Shown one piece after another: positions 1-7,781 of a DNA stretch of 19,934 nucleotides; the stretch's first letter is position 1, and the number at the start of each line of letters is the position of its first letter. The notes below the pieces were generated by a model. It searched no databases, was not told where the DNA came from, and worked only from the letters and a program-made list of their open reading frames with translations. Both the position numbers and the translations under genes were made by a program. This DNA comes from Limnochordia bacterium (GTDB taxonomy: Bacteria > Bacillota > Limnochordia > Darwinibacteriales > DTU012). The DNA is taken from positions 1 to 19,934 of the forward strand of contig SKHL01000100.1 in NCBI GenBank assembly GCA_007116995.1, given 5' to 3'.

Positions 1-3000
1 TGCGAATTGTATGGTTCATATTCGCTCCCATGGCTATTTGGGCTACATAGACATATCCATAACTCATCGCCATTAAACCCAGATCTTTTTTGCGAATTCG
101 CTTGCCTCCTGCAGCGAATTTGGCCACTGCTGCGGTGGGTGTTGCTTTTGAAGATTGCCCACCGGTATTGGAGTAAACCTCTGTATCTAACACCATTAGA
201 TTCACGTCATCTCCTGTGGAGATAACCTGATCCACTCCACCGAAACCAATATCATAGGCCCACCCGTCACCACCTAAAATCCAGATAGAACGTTTGATCA
301 GATAGTCCCGTTTGGCGTTAATCTCAGCTAAGCTTGGATTACTTAAATCCGCTGATGATAATGCATCTTCTACTTTCCTAGAAACCTGTTTAGATTTATC
401 TCCGTCATCCCTGGTATCCAGCCATTCTTGGAATAGACCCTTTAATTCTACCGAAATAGACGCCCCAAGAGCTTGATGCATTAGATCAACAATCCGATCC
501 CGAACCTGCTTCACACCAAGAAACATACCATAGCCATACTCCGCGTTATCTTCAAATAAGGAGTTAGCCCAGGAAGGACCTTTCCCTTCTTCATTGGTAC
601 TGTAGGGCACTGACGGAGCACTCGCCCCATATATGGAGGAACAGCCAGTAGCATTTGCGATCATCATGCGCTCTCCATAGAGCTGGGTGATCAACTTCAC
701 ATACGGAGTTTCACCGCAGCCGGGACAGGCCCCATTGAACTCGAACAGTGGCGTGACAAACTGGCTTCCTTTTAGGATACTAGTATCTACCCGATCAACC
801 TTGGGTGTAACAGTAATTGCATACTCCCAATTATCGGCTTGCTCTTTAATCTGCTCATCTGCATCTTGCATGATCAAAGCTTTACCAGGTGCAGGACAGA
901 TGTCAGCACAGTTGCTACAACCTGTACAATCCAAGGGACTAATCTGAATCCGATAATGCAATCCTTCTAATCCCTTTCCCACTGGCTTCTTCGTAGTAAA
1001 GCTCTCCGGAGCTTGCTCTACTTCCTGATCGTCTAACAAGAATGGGCGAACTACAGCATGAGGACAGACATAGGCACATTGATTACACTGAATACATTTT
1101 TCTAAATCCCACTCGGGTATCATCACAGCTATACCCCGTTTTTCATAGGCCGTGGTTCCGGTGGGCAAAGTCCCGTCCTCCATCTTCGAGAACGCGCTAA
1201 CAGGAAGCTCATCACCTTCATGACGGGCCATGGGACGCTGGATGTTTTTGACAAAGTCTGGTTCATCCCTCACAGGCACATCCTCTGGTTCGGCATTCTG
1301 CCATGCATCAGGCACCTCGATTTTCACTAAAGCCTCCAAGGCATGATCAACTGCTTGATTGTTCATATCTACGATTTTCTGCCCTTTAGAACCGTAGGCT
1401 TCCACAATGGACTCCTTCAAGTATTCAATCGCCTGGTCTACTGGAATTATCCTAGTTAGTTTAAAGAAAACAGTCTGCATGATCATGTTAATACGATTAC
1501 CTAATCCAATCTCACCAGCAATAGATACAGCATCAATTACATAAAATTGTATCTTATTTTTGGCCAGATATTGCCGGAGACTAGCTGGCAGTTTCTCCTC
1601 AAGCTCATCTTTTTTGAAATGACAATTCAGCACAAATATCCCATTTTGTTTTAACCCTTTAACCAAATCAAAGTTGTATAGAAAGGATTGATTGTGACAG
1701 GCAACGTAATCAGCATCATAAACTAAATAGGAAGAGCGAATTGGTTCCTTCCCAAAGCGAAGATGGGATACGGTACTACCTCCAGATTTCTTGCTATCGT
1801 ATGAGAAATACCCTTGGGCATATAAACCGGCCTTATCACCGATTATCTTAATCGCACTCTTATTTGCTCCCACTGTACCATCGGAACCTAATCCCCAAAA
1901 CTTACAGCTAATAGTCCCCTCCGGTGTAGTATTAATAATATCGGTTTCAGGCAACGAAGTGTTAGTAACATCATCCACGATGCCAATTGTGAAACCATCT
2001 TTTGGTGATTCCTGGGCTAAATTCGTGTAAACAGAAATTATCTGAGACGGTCTCGTATCCTTTGATCCTAACCCATAGCGACCACCTACGATCAATGGTC
2101 TCTGCTCCTTCTTAGCGAATGCTTTGACCACATCAAGATACAGGGGTTCGCCAATGGAACCAGGCTCTTTCGTTCTATCCAGAACAGCGATTTTCTTTAC
2201 ACTAAGTGGTAGCGTCTGTATAAAATGCTCTAGGGAGAATGGGCGATACAAGTGTACGTTCACTAACCCTAGCTTTCTACCCTGTTTATTGAGATAATCA
2301 ATGGTCTCAATTATCGTATCGCAAACGGATCCCATGGCTACGATCACTTCTTCTGCTTGGGAATGTCCATTATAATTAAACAGGTTGTAGTTACGCCCAG
2401 TTAATTTATTGATCTGCTGCATGTATTGCTCAACAATACCAGGAACATCCTGATAGAATGGATTAGCCGCTTCTCGTCCCTGAAAGTAGATATCAGGATT
2501 TTGCGCACTACCTCGTACCACCGGATGCTCGGGACTGAGAGCTCGATTGCGAAATGCCGAAACTGCATCGTAGTCAATAAGCTTAGCCACTTGATCATAG
2601 TCCAAAATATCTATGCGCTGTGCCTCGTGGGACGTGCGAAATCCATCAAAGAAATGTAGAAATGGCACGCGAGCACGAATGGCCGCCAAATGGGCAATAG
2701 CACCTAAGTCCATTACTTCCTGTACGCTGCTAGCTGCTAGTAGTGCAAACCCAGTTTGACGAGTGGCCATCACATCCTGATGATCACCAAAAATAGAGAG
2801 AGCATGAGCAGCAATAGCCCGTGCGCTTACATGGAAAACTGCAGGTAATAGCTCACCAGCCGCTTTATACATATTAGGTACCATTAATAGTAACCCTTGC
2901 GATGCGGTATAGGTCGTAGTGAGTGCCCCTGCTTGCAAGGAACCGTGCAGTGCACCAGCGGCTCCAGCTTCTGACTGCATTTCTACTACTCGGACTGGTT

Positions 3001-3160
3001 GTCCGAAAATATTCTTTTTACCATGAGCCGCCCACTTATCCACATGCTCAGCCATCGGAGATGAGGGCGTAATGGGATAAATGGCAGCGACTTCTGTAAA
3101 TGCATAGGATATGTAAGCAGCAGCTTCATTCCCATCCATTGTTTTCATAATTTTGGCCAT
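1..3160 (-). CDS. nifJ: Pyruvate:ferredoxin (flavodoxin) oxidoreductase, C-terminus beyond the window
   Basis: Oxidises pyruvate and CoA to acetyl-CoA and CO2 and reduces ferredoxin; cytoplasmic. The frame is open from ATG 3160 to the window edge (1053 codons), about 120 short of the family's usual 1170-1190, so only the C-terminal tail is missing. The N-terminus begins MAKIMKTMDGNEAAAY, followed by the pyrimidine-binding domain (YPITPSSPMAEHVDKWA; TYTASQGLLLM). The ferredoxin domain carries two CxxCxxCxxxC clusters, at C689/692/695/699 and C745/748/751/755. The proximal-cluster motif FNGACPGCGE has C812 and C815. The thiamine-diphosphate motif GDGWAYDIGFGGVDQ has GDG at 964-966 and continues into DTEVYSNTGGQ. 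An AAGGAGG site lies 7 nt before the ATG. No stop or frame break was found on reading it through. It is the single-chain form, fusing the four subunits of archaeal enzymes. I see no convincing promoter upstream. Confidence 0.97.
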   Translation of the reverse strand, partial: MAKIMKTMDGNEAAAYISYAFTEVAAIYPITPSSPMAEHVDKWAAHGKKNIFGQPVRVVEMQSEAGAAGALHGSLQAGALTTTYTASQGLLLMVPNMYKAAGELLPAVFHVSARAIAAHALSIFGDHQDVMATRQTGFALLAASSVQEVMDLGAIAHLAAIRARVPFLHFFDGFRTSHEAQRIDILDYDQVAKLIDYDAVSAFRNRALSPEHPVVRGSAQNPDIYFQGREAANPFYQDVPGIVEQYMQQINKLTGRNYNLFNYNGHSQAEEVIVAMGSVCDTIIETIDYLNKQGRKLGLVNVHLYRPFSLEHFIQTLPLSVKKIAVLDRTKEPGSIGEPLYLDVVKAFAKKEQRPLIVGGRYGLGSKDTRPSQIISVYTNLAQESPKDGFTIGIVDDVTNTSLPETDIINTTPEGTISCKFWGLGSDGTVGANKSAIKIIGDKAGLYAQGYFSYDSKKSGGSTVSHLRFGKEPIRSSYLVYDADYVACHNQSFLYNFDLVKGLKQNGIFVLNCHFKKDELEEKLPASLRQYLAKNKIQFYVIDAVSIAGEIGLGNRINMIMQTVFFKLTRIIPVDQAIEYLKESIVEAYGSKGQKIVDMNNQAVDHALEALVKIEVPDAWQNAEPEDVPVRDEPDFVKNIQRPMARHEGDELPVSAFSKMEDGTLPTGTTAYEKRGIAVMIPEWDLEKCIQCNQCAYVCPHAVVRPFLLDDQEVEQAPESFTTKKPVGKGLEGLHYRIQISPLDCTGCSNCADICPAPGKALIMQDADEQIKEQADNWEYAITVTPKVDRVDTSILKGSQFVTPLFEFNGACPGCGETPYVKLITQLYGERMMIANATGCSSIYGASAPSVPYSTNEEGKGPSWANSLFEDNAEYGYGMFLGVKQVRDRIVDLMHQALGASISVELKGLFQEWLDTRDDGDKSKQVSRKVEDALSSADLSNPSLAEINAKRDYLIKRSIWILGGDGWAYDIGFGGVDQVISTGDDVNLMVLDTEVYSNTGGQSSKATPTAAVAKFAAGGKRIRKKDLGLMAMSYGYVYVAQIAMGANMNHTIR

Positions 3161-3656
3161 AATGATCCTCCTTAACACGGGTATACTTCTAGTTTGTTCT
3201 ACACGAATGGGTTTGATTCTAGCCTTACCCCTACTTAGGTATCCCCATAGCATTATGACTCTCCTGCAATCAACATTTCCGATAGAACTCTTGGTTACCG
3301 TCAGTGTATGTCAAGAAAAAGTACGTACCTGCAAACTCACGAACTAGCATACTAACTAAGGTCTTTCCAATTCCCTTCCTTTCGTACTCCGGCCGTATCA
3401 CCACATCAAAGATTCCCATATAATACAAGCCATCGTAAACTGCACGCGCAAATCCAGCTATGTCCAGACAGTTCCATATTTGTATAGCGAGCAAGTGGAG
3501 ATAGAGATGATTAAAACGAACATAAGAGGTGAACAGCTCCCGATAGTGATAGGCTAGTGGACCATTAAACCCTACCAAACTGAAAAATACGAACCAAAAC
3601 CGACCAGCATAAATTGGCTATAGATAACGAATATTGGAAACAGGAGGTGTTTTCTT
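3161..3656. other. Divergent intergenic region between nifJ and the DUF4139 gene
   Basis: This 496-bp stretch separates the divergent nifJ (minus) and DUF4139 (plus) genes. It holds the nifJ ribosome binding site, a degenerate GNAT reading frame (see that entry) and the AGGAGGTG site of the plus-strand gene at 3642-3649. No hexamer pair matched the sigma-A consensus well enough to call a promoter for either gene. Confidence 0.6.
3231..3578 (-). pseudogene. GNAT-family N-acetyltransferase remnant
   Basis: The frame from 3578 encodes the core of a small GNAT acetyltransferase: AGFARAVYDGLYYMGIFDVV (strands 3-4), RPEYERKGIGKTLVSML (the acetyl-CoA pyrophosphate loop, R/Q-x-x-G-x-G/A type) and DGNQEFYRKC near the end. 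In relatives the last motif continues as FYxKxGF, but here a TGA (3270-3272) falls exactly where the glycine codon should be. Beyond it the same frame goes on with a plausible 12-residue tail (LQESHNAMGIPK) to a TAG at 3231. The N-terminal part does not resemble the usual first strand and helices, and the only start is a TTG without a Shine-Dalgarno site. I therefore read it as a decayed gene, probably by a G-to-T nonsense change. A sequencing error at the TGA, or a functional short protein, cannot be excluded. Confidence 0.6.
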
Positions 3657-5180
3657 ATGAAACTATATTGGCGAATACTAGCTTATTCCATCGCAGTAGT
3701 AGTAGTAGTTTCCACAATGTCTATGGTCACAACTGCAAGTGTAACATCAGCAGTGAGTCTTGACGCACCAGTACGAATTGACGTATACCCCAACGGAGTT
3801 AATGTAACCTGGGCCTTTGCTGCTAAGTCTGACATGGTCATACTATTACCCTCAAGCTTCACCTCACGCAATATCCGCTATCAGGAAAAAGACGGAGCTG
3901 TTGTTAATACTATTGCCACTGTCTCCGAAAAGGCAGGACAGTGGACTCCGCCTGGCTTATCTGATCTAATGAAAGCACTTGATAGGGCTAATCAGGAGCT
4001 TGAAAAGCTAAAATCCCAACTTATTGCCGTTGATCAAACAATCCATTATCTGAAATCTGCAATCCCAAGTGAACTTAGTGCTGATACGCTCTCCACCATC
4101 GCATTAGCCGAAACTATGCGAATTGAGAATGAACAGAAAAAACAAGTACTAACCCAGCACATCCGCTTAGTTCAGCAGCAAATCGAATCATTACGAGGCA
4201 ATCTAGAAGATAGGTACGGAGGCAATCCTGACCAGCTTTTGCGTCTCGATCTTACTACCAATGGCGTGGGCCATGTTGAAGTTACAGCCTATTCCCCTCA
4301 TGCTAGCTGGCAACCTCGATATAAAGCCGTCTTAGACTCCAGCACAGAAACTATTAGACTAGACTCTTTTCTCGCTGTCCAACAACGAACGGGCTTGTCT
4401 TGGGATGGAATGATACATTGTCATACAGCATCTCCTATGGAGCAATTATCAATACCTGCTATCAAACCACTAGTAGCACGCATCACCGATCCGAAAGAGT
4501 CTAAAGCACTACTAGATCAACCAATGGCATCGAGATCGATGTTGCTGGCTGTTGAGGCGGTAATGCCAGACATGATCCAAATTGAATCTACGTCAAGTAT
4601 TAGCTTTTCTGGCAAAGGAGCAGTGCCCACTAGCAACCAGGAAACTATCCTACTCACTGCTACCAACTCTTACCCAGTAGAGATGCATGCTACCGTTATT
4701 CCCTACCTGCAAGAACGGGCCTGGATTACTGTGGAGACCTTAAAGCCTGTACCTGCACTACTAAAGGGAAAGGTGGAGCTATTAGCTGACGGTGTTTTAA
4801 GTGGTTCCGATACAGTAACTCATCTAGGTGGAGAACCGCTTGAGCTTACTTTCGGTCGTTCTCCCTTAATAACTGCTACCAGTGATCCGATTGTCTACAC
4901 CGAGCGGCAAACTTGGTTAGGACGAAGAATACTAAGAGATGGATATACAATCACCGTTCATAACGAGACTGCTAGTCAAGCGTCCATAGTGCTGATAGAC
5001 CGGGTGCCTATTACTGGGCATGATCGAATTAGTATTAATTTGTCGATTGATCCCAAACCTACAGAAGAGGCCGATGGTATCTTAACCTGGTTAATAACTC
5101 TTTCACCAGGAGAAACTAAGACAGTTGCAGTGGAATATGAGATTAATTATCCTGACAAGATGGATCTAGTTATGAAGTAA
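3657..5180 (+). CDS. Secreted DUF4139 domain protein (mucoidy inhibitor MuiA-like)
   Basis: 507 residues. Residues 1-35 form a signal peptide or anchor: charged MKLYWR, then a hydrophobic run around AVVVVVSTM. A short beta segment (about 37-75) corresponds to the DUF4140 position. A coiled coil (about 95-190, rich in Q, E, L and K) follows, then a DUF4139-type domain (about 195-505) with the landmarks ASWQPRYKAVLD, the VQQRTGLSWDG region and the ending LITLSPGETKTVAVEYEINY. Families with this architecture are exported or surface proteins. The name MuiA comes from a mucoidy phenotype and the biochemical role is unknown. The start is fixed by AGGAGGTG seven bases before the ATG. It stands alone on the plus strand and ends at a strong hairpin. 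The DUF4140 part is shorter than usual, so that assignment is weaker than DUF4139. Confidence 0.85.
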   Translation: MKLYWRILAYSIAVVVVVSTMSMVTTASVTSAVSLDAPVRIDVYPNGVNVTWAFAAKSDMVILLPSSFTSRNIRYQEKDGAVVNTIATVSEKAGQWTPPGLSDLMKALDRANQELEKLKSQLIAVDQTIHYLKSAIPSELSADTLSTIALAETMRIENEQKKQVLTQHIRLVQQQIESLRGNLEDRYGGNPDQLLRLDLTTNGVGHVEVTAYSPHASWQPRYKAVLDSSTETIRLDSFLAVQQRTGLSWDGMIHCHTASPMEQLSIPAIKPLVARITDPKESKALLDQPMASRSMLLAVEAVMPDMIQIESTSSISFSGKGAVPTSNQETILLTATNSYPVEMHATVIPYLQERAWITVETLKPVPALLKGKVELLADGVLSGSDTVTHLGGEPLELTFGRSPLITATSDPIVYTERQTWLGRRILRDGYTITVHNETASQASIVLIDRVPITGHDRISINLSIDPKPTEEADGILTWLITLSPGETKTVAVEYEINYPDKMDLVMK

Positions 5181-5202
5181 TCCTAGACGTACTTTGTTAG
5201 AA

Positions 5203-5240
5203 AACGCCCAACCATAACATGATAGTTCCGGTTGGGCGTT
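5203..5240. terminator. Hairpin between convergent DUF4139 and queF genes
   Basis: A perfect 11-bp inverted repeat (AACGCCCAACC at 5203-5213, GGTTGGGCGTT at 5230-5240) with a 16-nt loop starts 22 bp after the DUF4139 stop. It lies between two convergent genes and probably ends transcripts from both sides. Neither flank has a long T tract, so it is less than a textbook intrinsic terminator. A smaller AGGACA/TGTCCT repeat at 5343-5357 directly follows the queF stop. Nothing else is visible in 5241-5361. Confidence 0.6.
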
Positions 5241-5361
5241 ACGTAAGCTCAGCTATACTCTTCTTCTGTCTCGACTCCACTAAAAAATACACATATTGGT
5301 CTCTTCGTTCTGTAGTCGTTTGATGAAGACTAAGTCAATGTGAGGACAATATGTCCTATCT

Positions 5362-5853
5362 CTATCGATTATCCACTTTTTCTGGGTATAGATCGTGATT
5401 TTCCAGGCGATATTGAGCCATTGCCTCAAACCTAGTTCCTGGCTTTCCGTAATTTACGTAGGGATCAATGCTAATTCCACCCCGCGGAGTAAACTTACCC
5501 CACACTTCTATATATCTTGGTTCTAGTAACTTGATTAAGTCTTTTGCGATATTGTTAATACAATCCTCATGGAACTCCCCTTGGTTTCTAAAACTAACTA
5601 AGTATAGCTTCAGGGATTTACTCTCCACCATCTTGACATCGGGAATATAGGAGATGTAAATCGTTGCAAAGTCTGGTTGACCAGTCTTAGGACATAGACT
5701 TGTAAATTCCGGGCAGTTAAATTTCACAAAGTAATCTACATCAGGATGCTGATTTTCAAAGGTATCTAATAGACTCTTATCATACTCCGAAGGATAGCTC
5801 GTCTCCTTATCCCCTAGAGATAAGTGCTCTAAGTCCTGCTGATTCCGTTTCAT
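5362..5853 (-). CDS. queF: NADPH-dependent 7-cyano-7-deazaguanine reductase (preQ0 reductase)
   Basis: Reduces the nitrile of preQ0 to the aminomethyl group of preQ1 using NADPH, the last free-base step of queuosine synthesis. At 163 residues it is the short, single-domain QueF of the Bacillus type. Catalytic residues are visible: C54 in SLCPKTGQPDF, which forms the thioimide with the substrate, and D61. The family motif ESKSLK is at 77-82, and the F94-H95-E96 triad sits in RNQGEFHED. The tail has PRGGISIDPY. Its ATG overlaps the yhhQ stop as ATGA, and a GGAGG site lies about 10 nt upstream inside yhhQ, so translation is probably coupled. It shares the riboswitch-controlled transcript with the transporter. 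No queC, queD or queE is present here. Confidence 0.97.
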   Translation of the reverse strand: MKRNQQDLEHLSLGDKETSYPSEYDKSLLDTFENQHPDVDYFVKFNCPEFTSLCPKTGQPDFATIYISYIPDVKMVESKSLKLYLVSFRNQGEFHEDCINNIAKDLIKLLEPRYIEVWGKFTPRGGISIDPYVNYGKPGTRFEAMAQYRLENHDLYPEKVDNR

Positions 5854-6542
5854 TCGGTGTTTGCCTCCATTTTCTGGTTATCAAATATGCGCATTACATA
5901 TAAGAAGGGTGTATCTAGCAGAGCAATGATCACCTTTACCAGGAATTGACCAGTCATTACCGCTACAAGCTCAGGAAAAGCTAAATATCCTGCAAAGGCC
6001 ACAAAGCAGAAAATAAGGGTGTCAATTAGCTGACTAGATACTGTGGACACGATATTGCGTAACCATAAATGCCTACCTTGCGTCTTGCCTTTGATTAGCT
6101 GAAAAACGTGTATATCCCAAGTCTGACTGAAAATATAAGCTGTAAGTGAACCCGCAACAATTCGCCAAGTAGATCCTAAGACTGTAACGAATGCTTCCTG
6201 ATTTGGCCAGAATCCAGCTGGCTCCCAAGCGATTACAATTTGTATTCCAATGATCAGAAACACAGAGCTAACAAAGCCACTCACAACCGCTTTTTTTGCC
6301 TCTTCAAGACCAAAGAATTCATGGAGAGCATCTGTCAATAAAAACGAAACTCCATATACAATAACCCCTGCTGGAACCACCCAGTTACCAAATACGACTA
6401 GCTTCGTGGCAAAGATCTGCGCCATTACAATAAATCCGGTGTAAATAGCTATAATAAATGCCGGTCCATATTTTCTGCTTAGTGCCATTGTAACAGTAGT
6501 TAAAGTTAGTGTGATTAAAATCCAGTAAAAAATCATTACCAA
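5850..6542 (-). CDS. yhhQ: Queuosine precursor transporter, YhhQ/VUT family
   Basis: An integral membrane protein of 230 residues with about six hydrophobic segments. It matches the YhhQ/VUT (COG1738-type) family: ATKLVVFGNWVVPAGVIVY, the SFLLTDALHEFFG motif, IVAGSLTAYIFSQTWDIHVF, and LRNIVSTVSSQLIDTLIF toward the C-terminus. In E. coli YhhQ imports preQ0 and preQ1. Pairing with queF suggests preQ0 is imported and then reduced in the cell. The ribosome binding site decides the start: AGGAG lies 9 nt before a TTG at 6542 but 15 nt before the ATG at 6536, so TTG is preferred (LVMIFYW, read with initiator Met). It is the first gene after the preQ1 riboswitch and its terminator, and it overlaps queF by 4 bp. 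Confidence 0.93.
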   Translation of the reverse strand: MVMIFYWILITLTLTTVTMALSRKYGPAFIIAIYTGFIVMAQIFATKLVVFGNWVVPAGVIVYGVSFLLTDALHEFFGLEEAKKAVVSGFVSSVFLIIGIQIVIAWEPAGFWPNQEAFVTVLGSTWRIVAGSLTAYIFSQTWDIHVFQLIKGKTQGRHLWLRNIVSTVSSQLIDTLIFCFVAFAGYLAFPELVAVMTGQFLVKVIIALLDTPFLYVMRIFDNQKMEANTE

Positions 6543-6602
6543 GTAAATCCACTCCTAGTTTTATTTTGTTTTGCGAAGGATGGTTGCGAACTCCGCCAAA
6601 CC

Positions 6603-6641
6603 AAAAATGGGCACAGCTTCATATGGCAGCCAGTACCCATT
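6603..6641 (-). terminator. Intrinsic terminator in the preQ1 riboswitch leader
   Basis: Reading the minus strand, AATGGGTAC (6641-6633) pairs with GTGCCCATT (6614-6606) in a 9-bp stem with one G-U pair. A short internal loop and a GCT/AGC pairing extend it, and it runs into ATTTTTGG. It lies 38 nt after the aptamer and 61 nt before the yhhQ start, the usual place for a transcriptional expression platform. Its 5' arm can pair instead with the aptamer (see findings). Confidence 0.8.
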
Positions 6642-6678
6642 CTCATAGATAATACAAAGTGTAACCTTGTTGTTATGT

Positions 6679-6714
6679 CCATTGTTTTTGATAACCGGGG
6701 TGGCTACGACCCGG
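6679..6714 (-). promoter_or_regulatory. preQ1-I riboswitch aptamer upstream of yhhQ-queF
   Basis: On the minus strand CCGGG (6714-6710) pairs with CCCGG (6699-6695) to form P1. The loop is TCGTAGCCAC, and the A-rich tail TTATCAAAAACAATGG follows. The tail's TGG (6681-6679) can pair with CCA (6703-6701) in the loop to form the H-type pseudoknot P2. Length (about 36 nt), loop and tail resemble the Thermoanaerobacter tengcongensis preQ1-I aptamer as I remember it (CTGGGTCGCAG start, AACAAAACAAGG end). The predicted transcript begins only about 8 nt upstream. Ligand: pre-queuosine-1, the product of QueF in the same operon, so a negative feedback loop is expected. Confidence 0.93.
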
Positions 6715-6729
6715 ACCTACGGTAGTAGT

Positions 6730-6758
6730 ATTATATACTAGGCTTCCCAAAAAAGCAA
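6730..6758 (-). promoter_or_regulatory. Sigma-A promoter of the yhhQ-queF operon
   Basis: A TTGCTT -35 element (6758-6753) is followed by a 17-nt spacer and an exact TATAAT -10 element (6735-6730). Initiation is expected near 6723, just before the aptamer's P1 stem. The -35 box overlaps the T tract of the preceding operon's terminator, so the two units are tightly packed. Confidence 0.8.
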
Positions 6759-6797
6759 TCACTTTTGATTAAATCTCCATCCACACTAGAGATTTAA
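6749..6797 (-). terminator. Likely terminator of the ABC-ABC-GH26 operon
   Basis: On the minus strand a perfect 9-bp inverted repeat TTAAATCTC/GAGATTTAA (6797-6789 with 6777-6769) begins within the last codons of the glycosidase gene and includes its stop. A small AATCA/TGATT hairpin (6770-6757) follows, and then GCTTTTTT. The stems are AT-rich, so efficiency is uncertain; the position and T6 tail favour a terminator. Confidence 0.55.
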
Positions 6798-7745
6798 CAT
6801 CTCCCGAGTGGTCTGCTCATCACTAGCATGGAGATATCGATCCTTTAGTAACTCTGCTTGGTAGAGCTCGAGCACTTCCGGATTATCATTAATGCGACAG
6901 TTTCCCCACCTTTTCCATTGGGGATACGCAACCCAATCCCAACTGATATAGCAGAAGGCTTTTACATTAGGATATTTCTCCATGAAACGAAAATAGGGTA
7001 TAAACCACTTATTCCAACAAAATAGCCCATCTAGTACTCCGACATAGCGAGGAGTAGATTCGCCAATCATCACAGGATACCCCCGTTGATCTGCTTCTTG
7101 GACAAAAGTGCGTGTCCCTCGACTAGTAAAGTGTTCTGCGTCAAGGCAGTCCACCGACCACCAATCCACAAATTCATCTCCAGGATAATAGGACATTACG
7201 TCACTCTCTGTATCGTCTGGTGCATAACACCAGACCAAAGCGACTTCCTCTAAGCCATGATCCCATAGAGCCGTAGCGATTCTCTGCCATGCTAGCTGAT
7301 AGGATTCGGCTTCGTATCCATTCCAGTGTCCGTTAAACTCATATCCAACCCGGAGAAAAACGGGTCGCCCCAGTCTCCGCAATCCTTTACAGAAAGCCTC
7401 TATTTGCTGATCATACGCGCCAGCTGCTACCCTATGCTCATAATGCTCCTCTGGGGCACCATCCTTGGTCATGGATAATCCAATCTGGGGAATCAGAAAT
7501 CGATCAGGGTATTGTTCTAACTGCGCGATTAGTCGGTCGAAGAAGGCCTCTATATCACCTCGCAGTCCACAATAGCTCATATAGATCAGAGGCGGGGTAT
7601 TTAGTGCCTGATAATAATTGTAGAATTCATGCGAACTCTGTCCAGCACCATGCAGAATCTTCCCGGCTGCTGGCTCTAGCTTTTGTCCGTAATATACTTC
7701 CTCACGCTTCTTCAATGACTCATCTCCTAACCAGTCTTTCAACAA
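6786..7745 (-). CDS. Cytoplasmic GH26-like glycoside hydrolase (beta-mannanase family)
   Basis: 319 residues with no signal peptide, so presumably intracellular. Landmarks of a clan-A (beta/alpha)8 hydrolase related to GH26/ManB: PVFLRVGYEFNGHWNGYEAE, in which E136 fits the acid/base; LVWCYAPDD and SYYPGDEFVDWWSVDCLD, where YPGD..VDW is typical of the family; and PVMIGESTPRY, in which E229 fits the nucleophile. The family cleaves beta-1,4-mannans and related beta-glucans; the actual substrate cannot be read from the sequence. It follows the ABC exporter pair after 36 bp and is probably in their operon. An in-frame TAG at 7764-7766 limits the start to TTG 7745 or 7742, and no good Shine-Dalgarno site precedes either. 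Translation may be weak or coupled to the gene before it. Confidence 0.82.
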   Translation of the reverse strand: MLKDWLGDESLKKREEVYYGQKLEPAAGKILHGAGQSSHEFYNYYQALNTPPLIYMSYCGLRGDIEAFFDRLIAQLEQYPDRFLIPQIGLSMTKDGAPEEHYEHRVAAGAYDQQIEAFCKGLRRLGRPVFLRVGYEFNGHWNGYEAESYQLAWQRIATALWDHGLEEVALVWCYAPDDTESDVMSYYPGDEFVDWWSVDCLDAEHFTSRGTRTFVQEADQRGYPVMIGESTPRYVGVLDGLFCWNKWFIPYFRFMEKYPNVKAFCYISWDWVAYPQWKRWGNCRINDNPEVLELYQAELLKDRYLHASDEQTTREMLNL

Positions 7746-7781
7746 CGTTTCTAGCTTTTTAGCCTATCGCCATTCATAATC

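Noticed and set aside
687..2659. Several short plus- and minus-strand frames inside nifJ
   Set aside because: The continuous PFOR frame, with conserved clusters and cofactor motifs, covers the whole stretch; the others are shadows.
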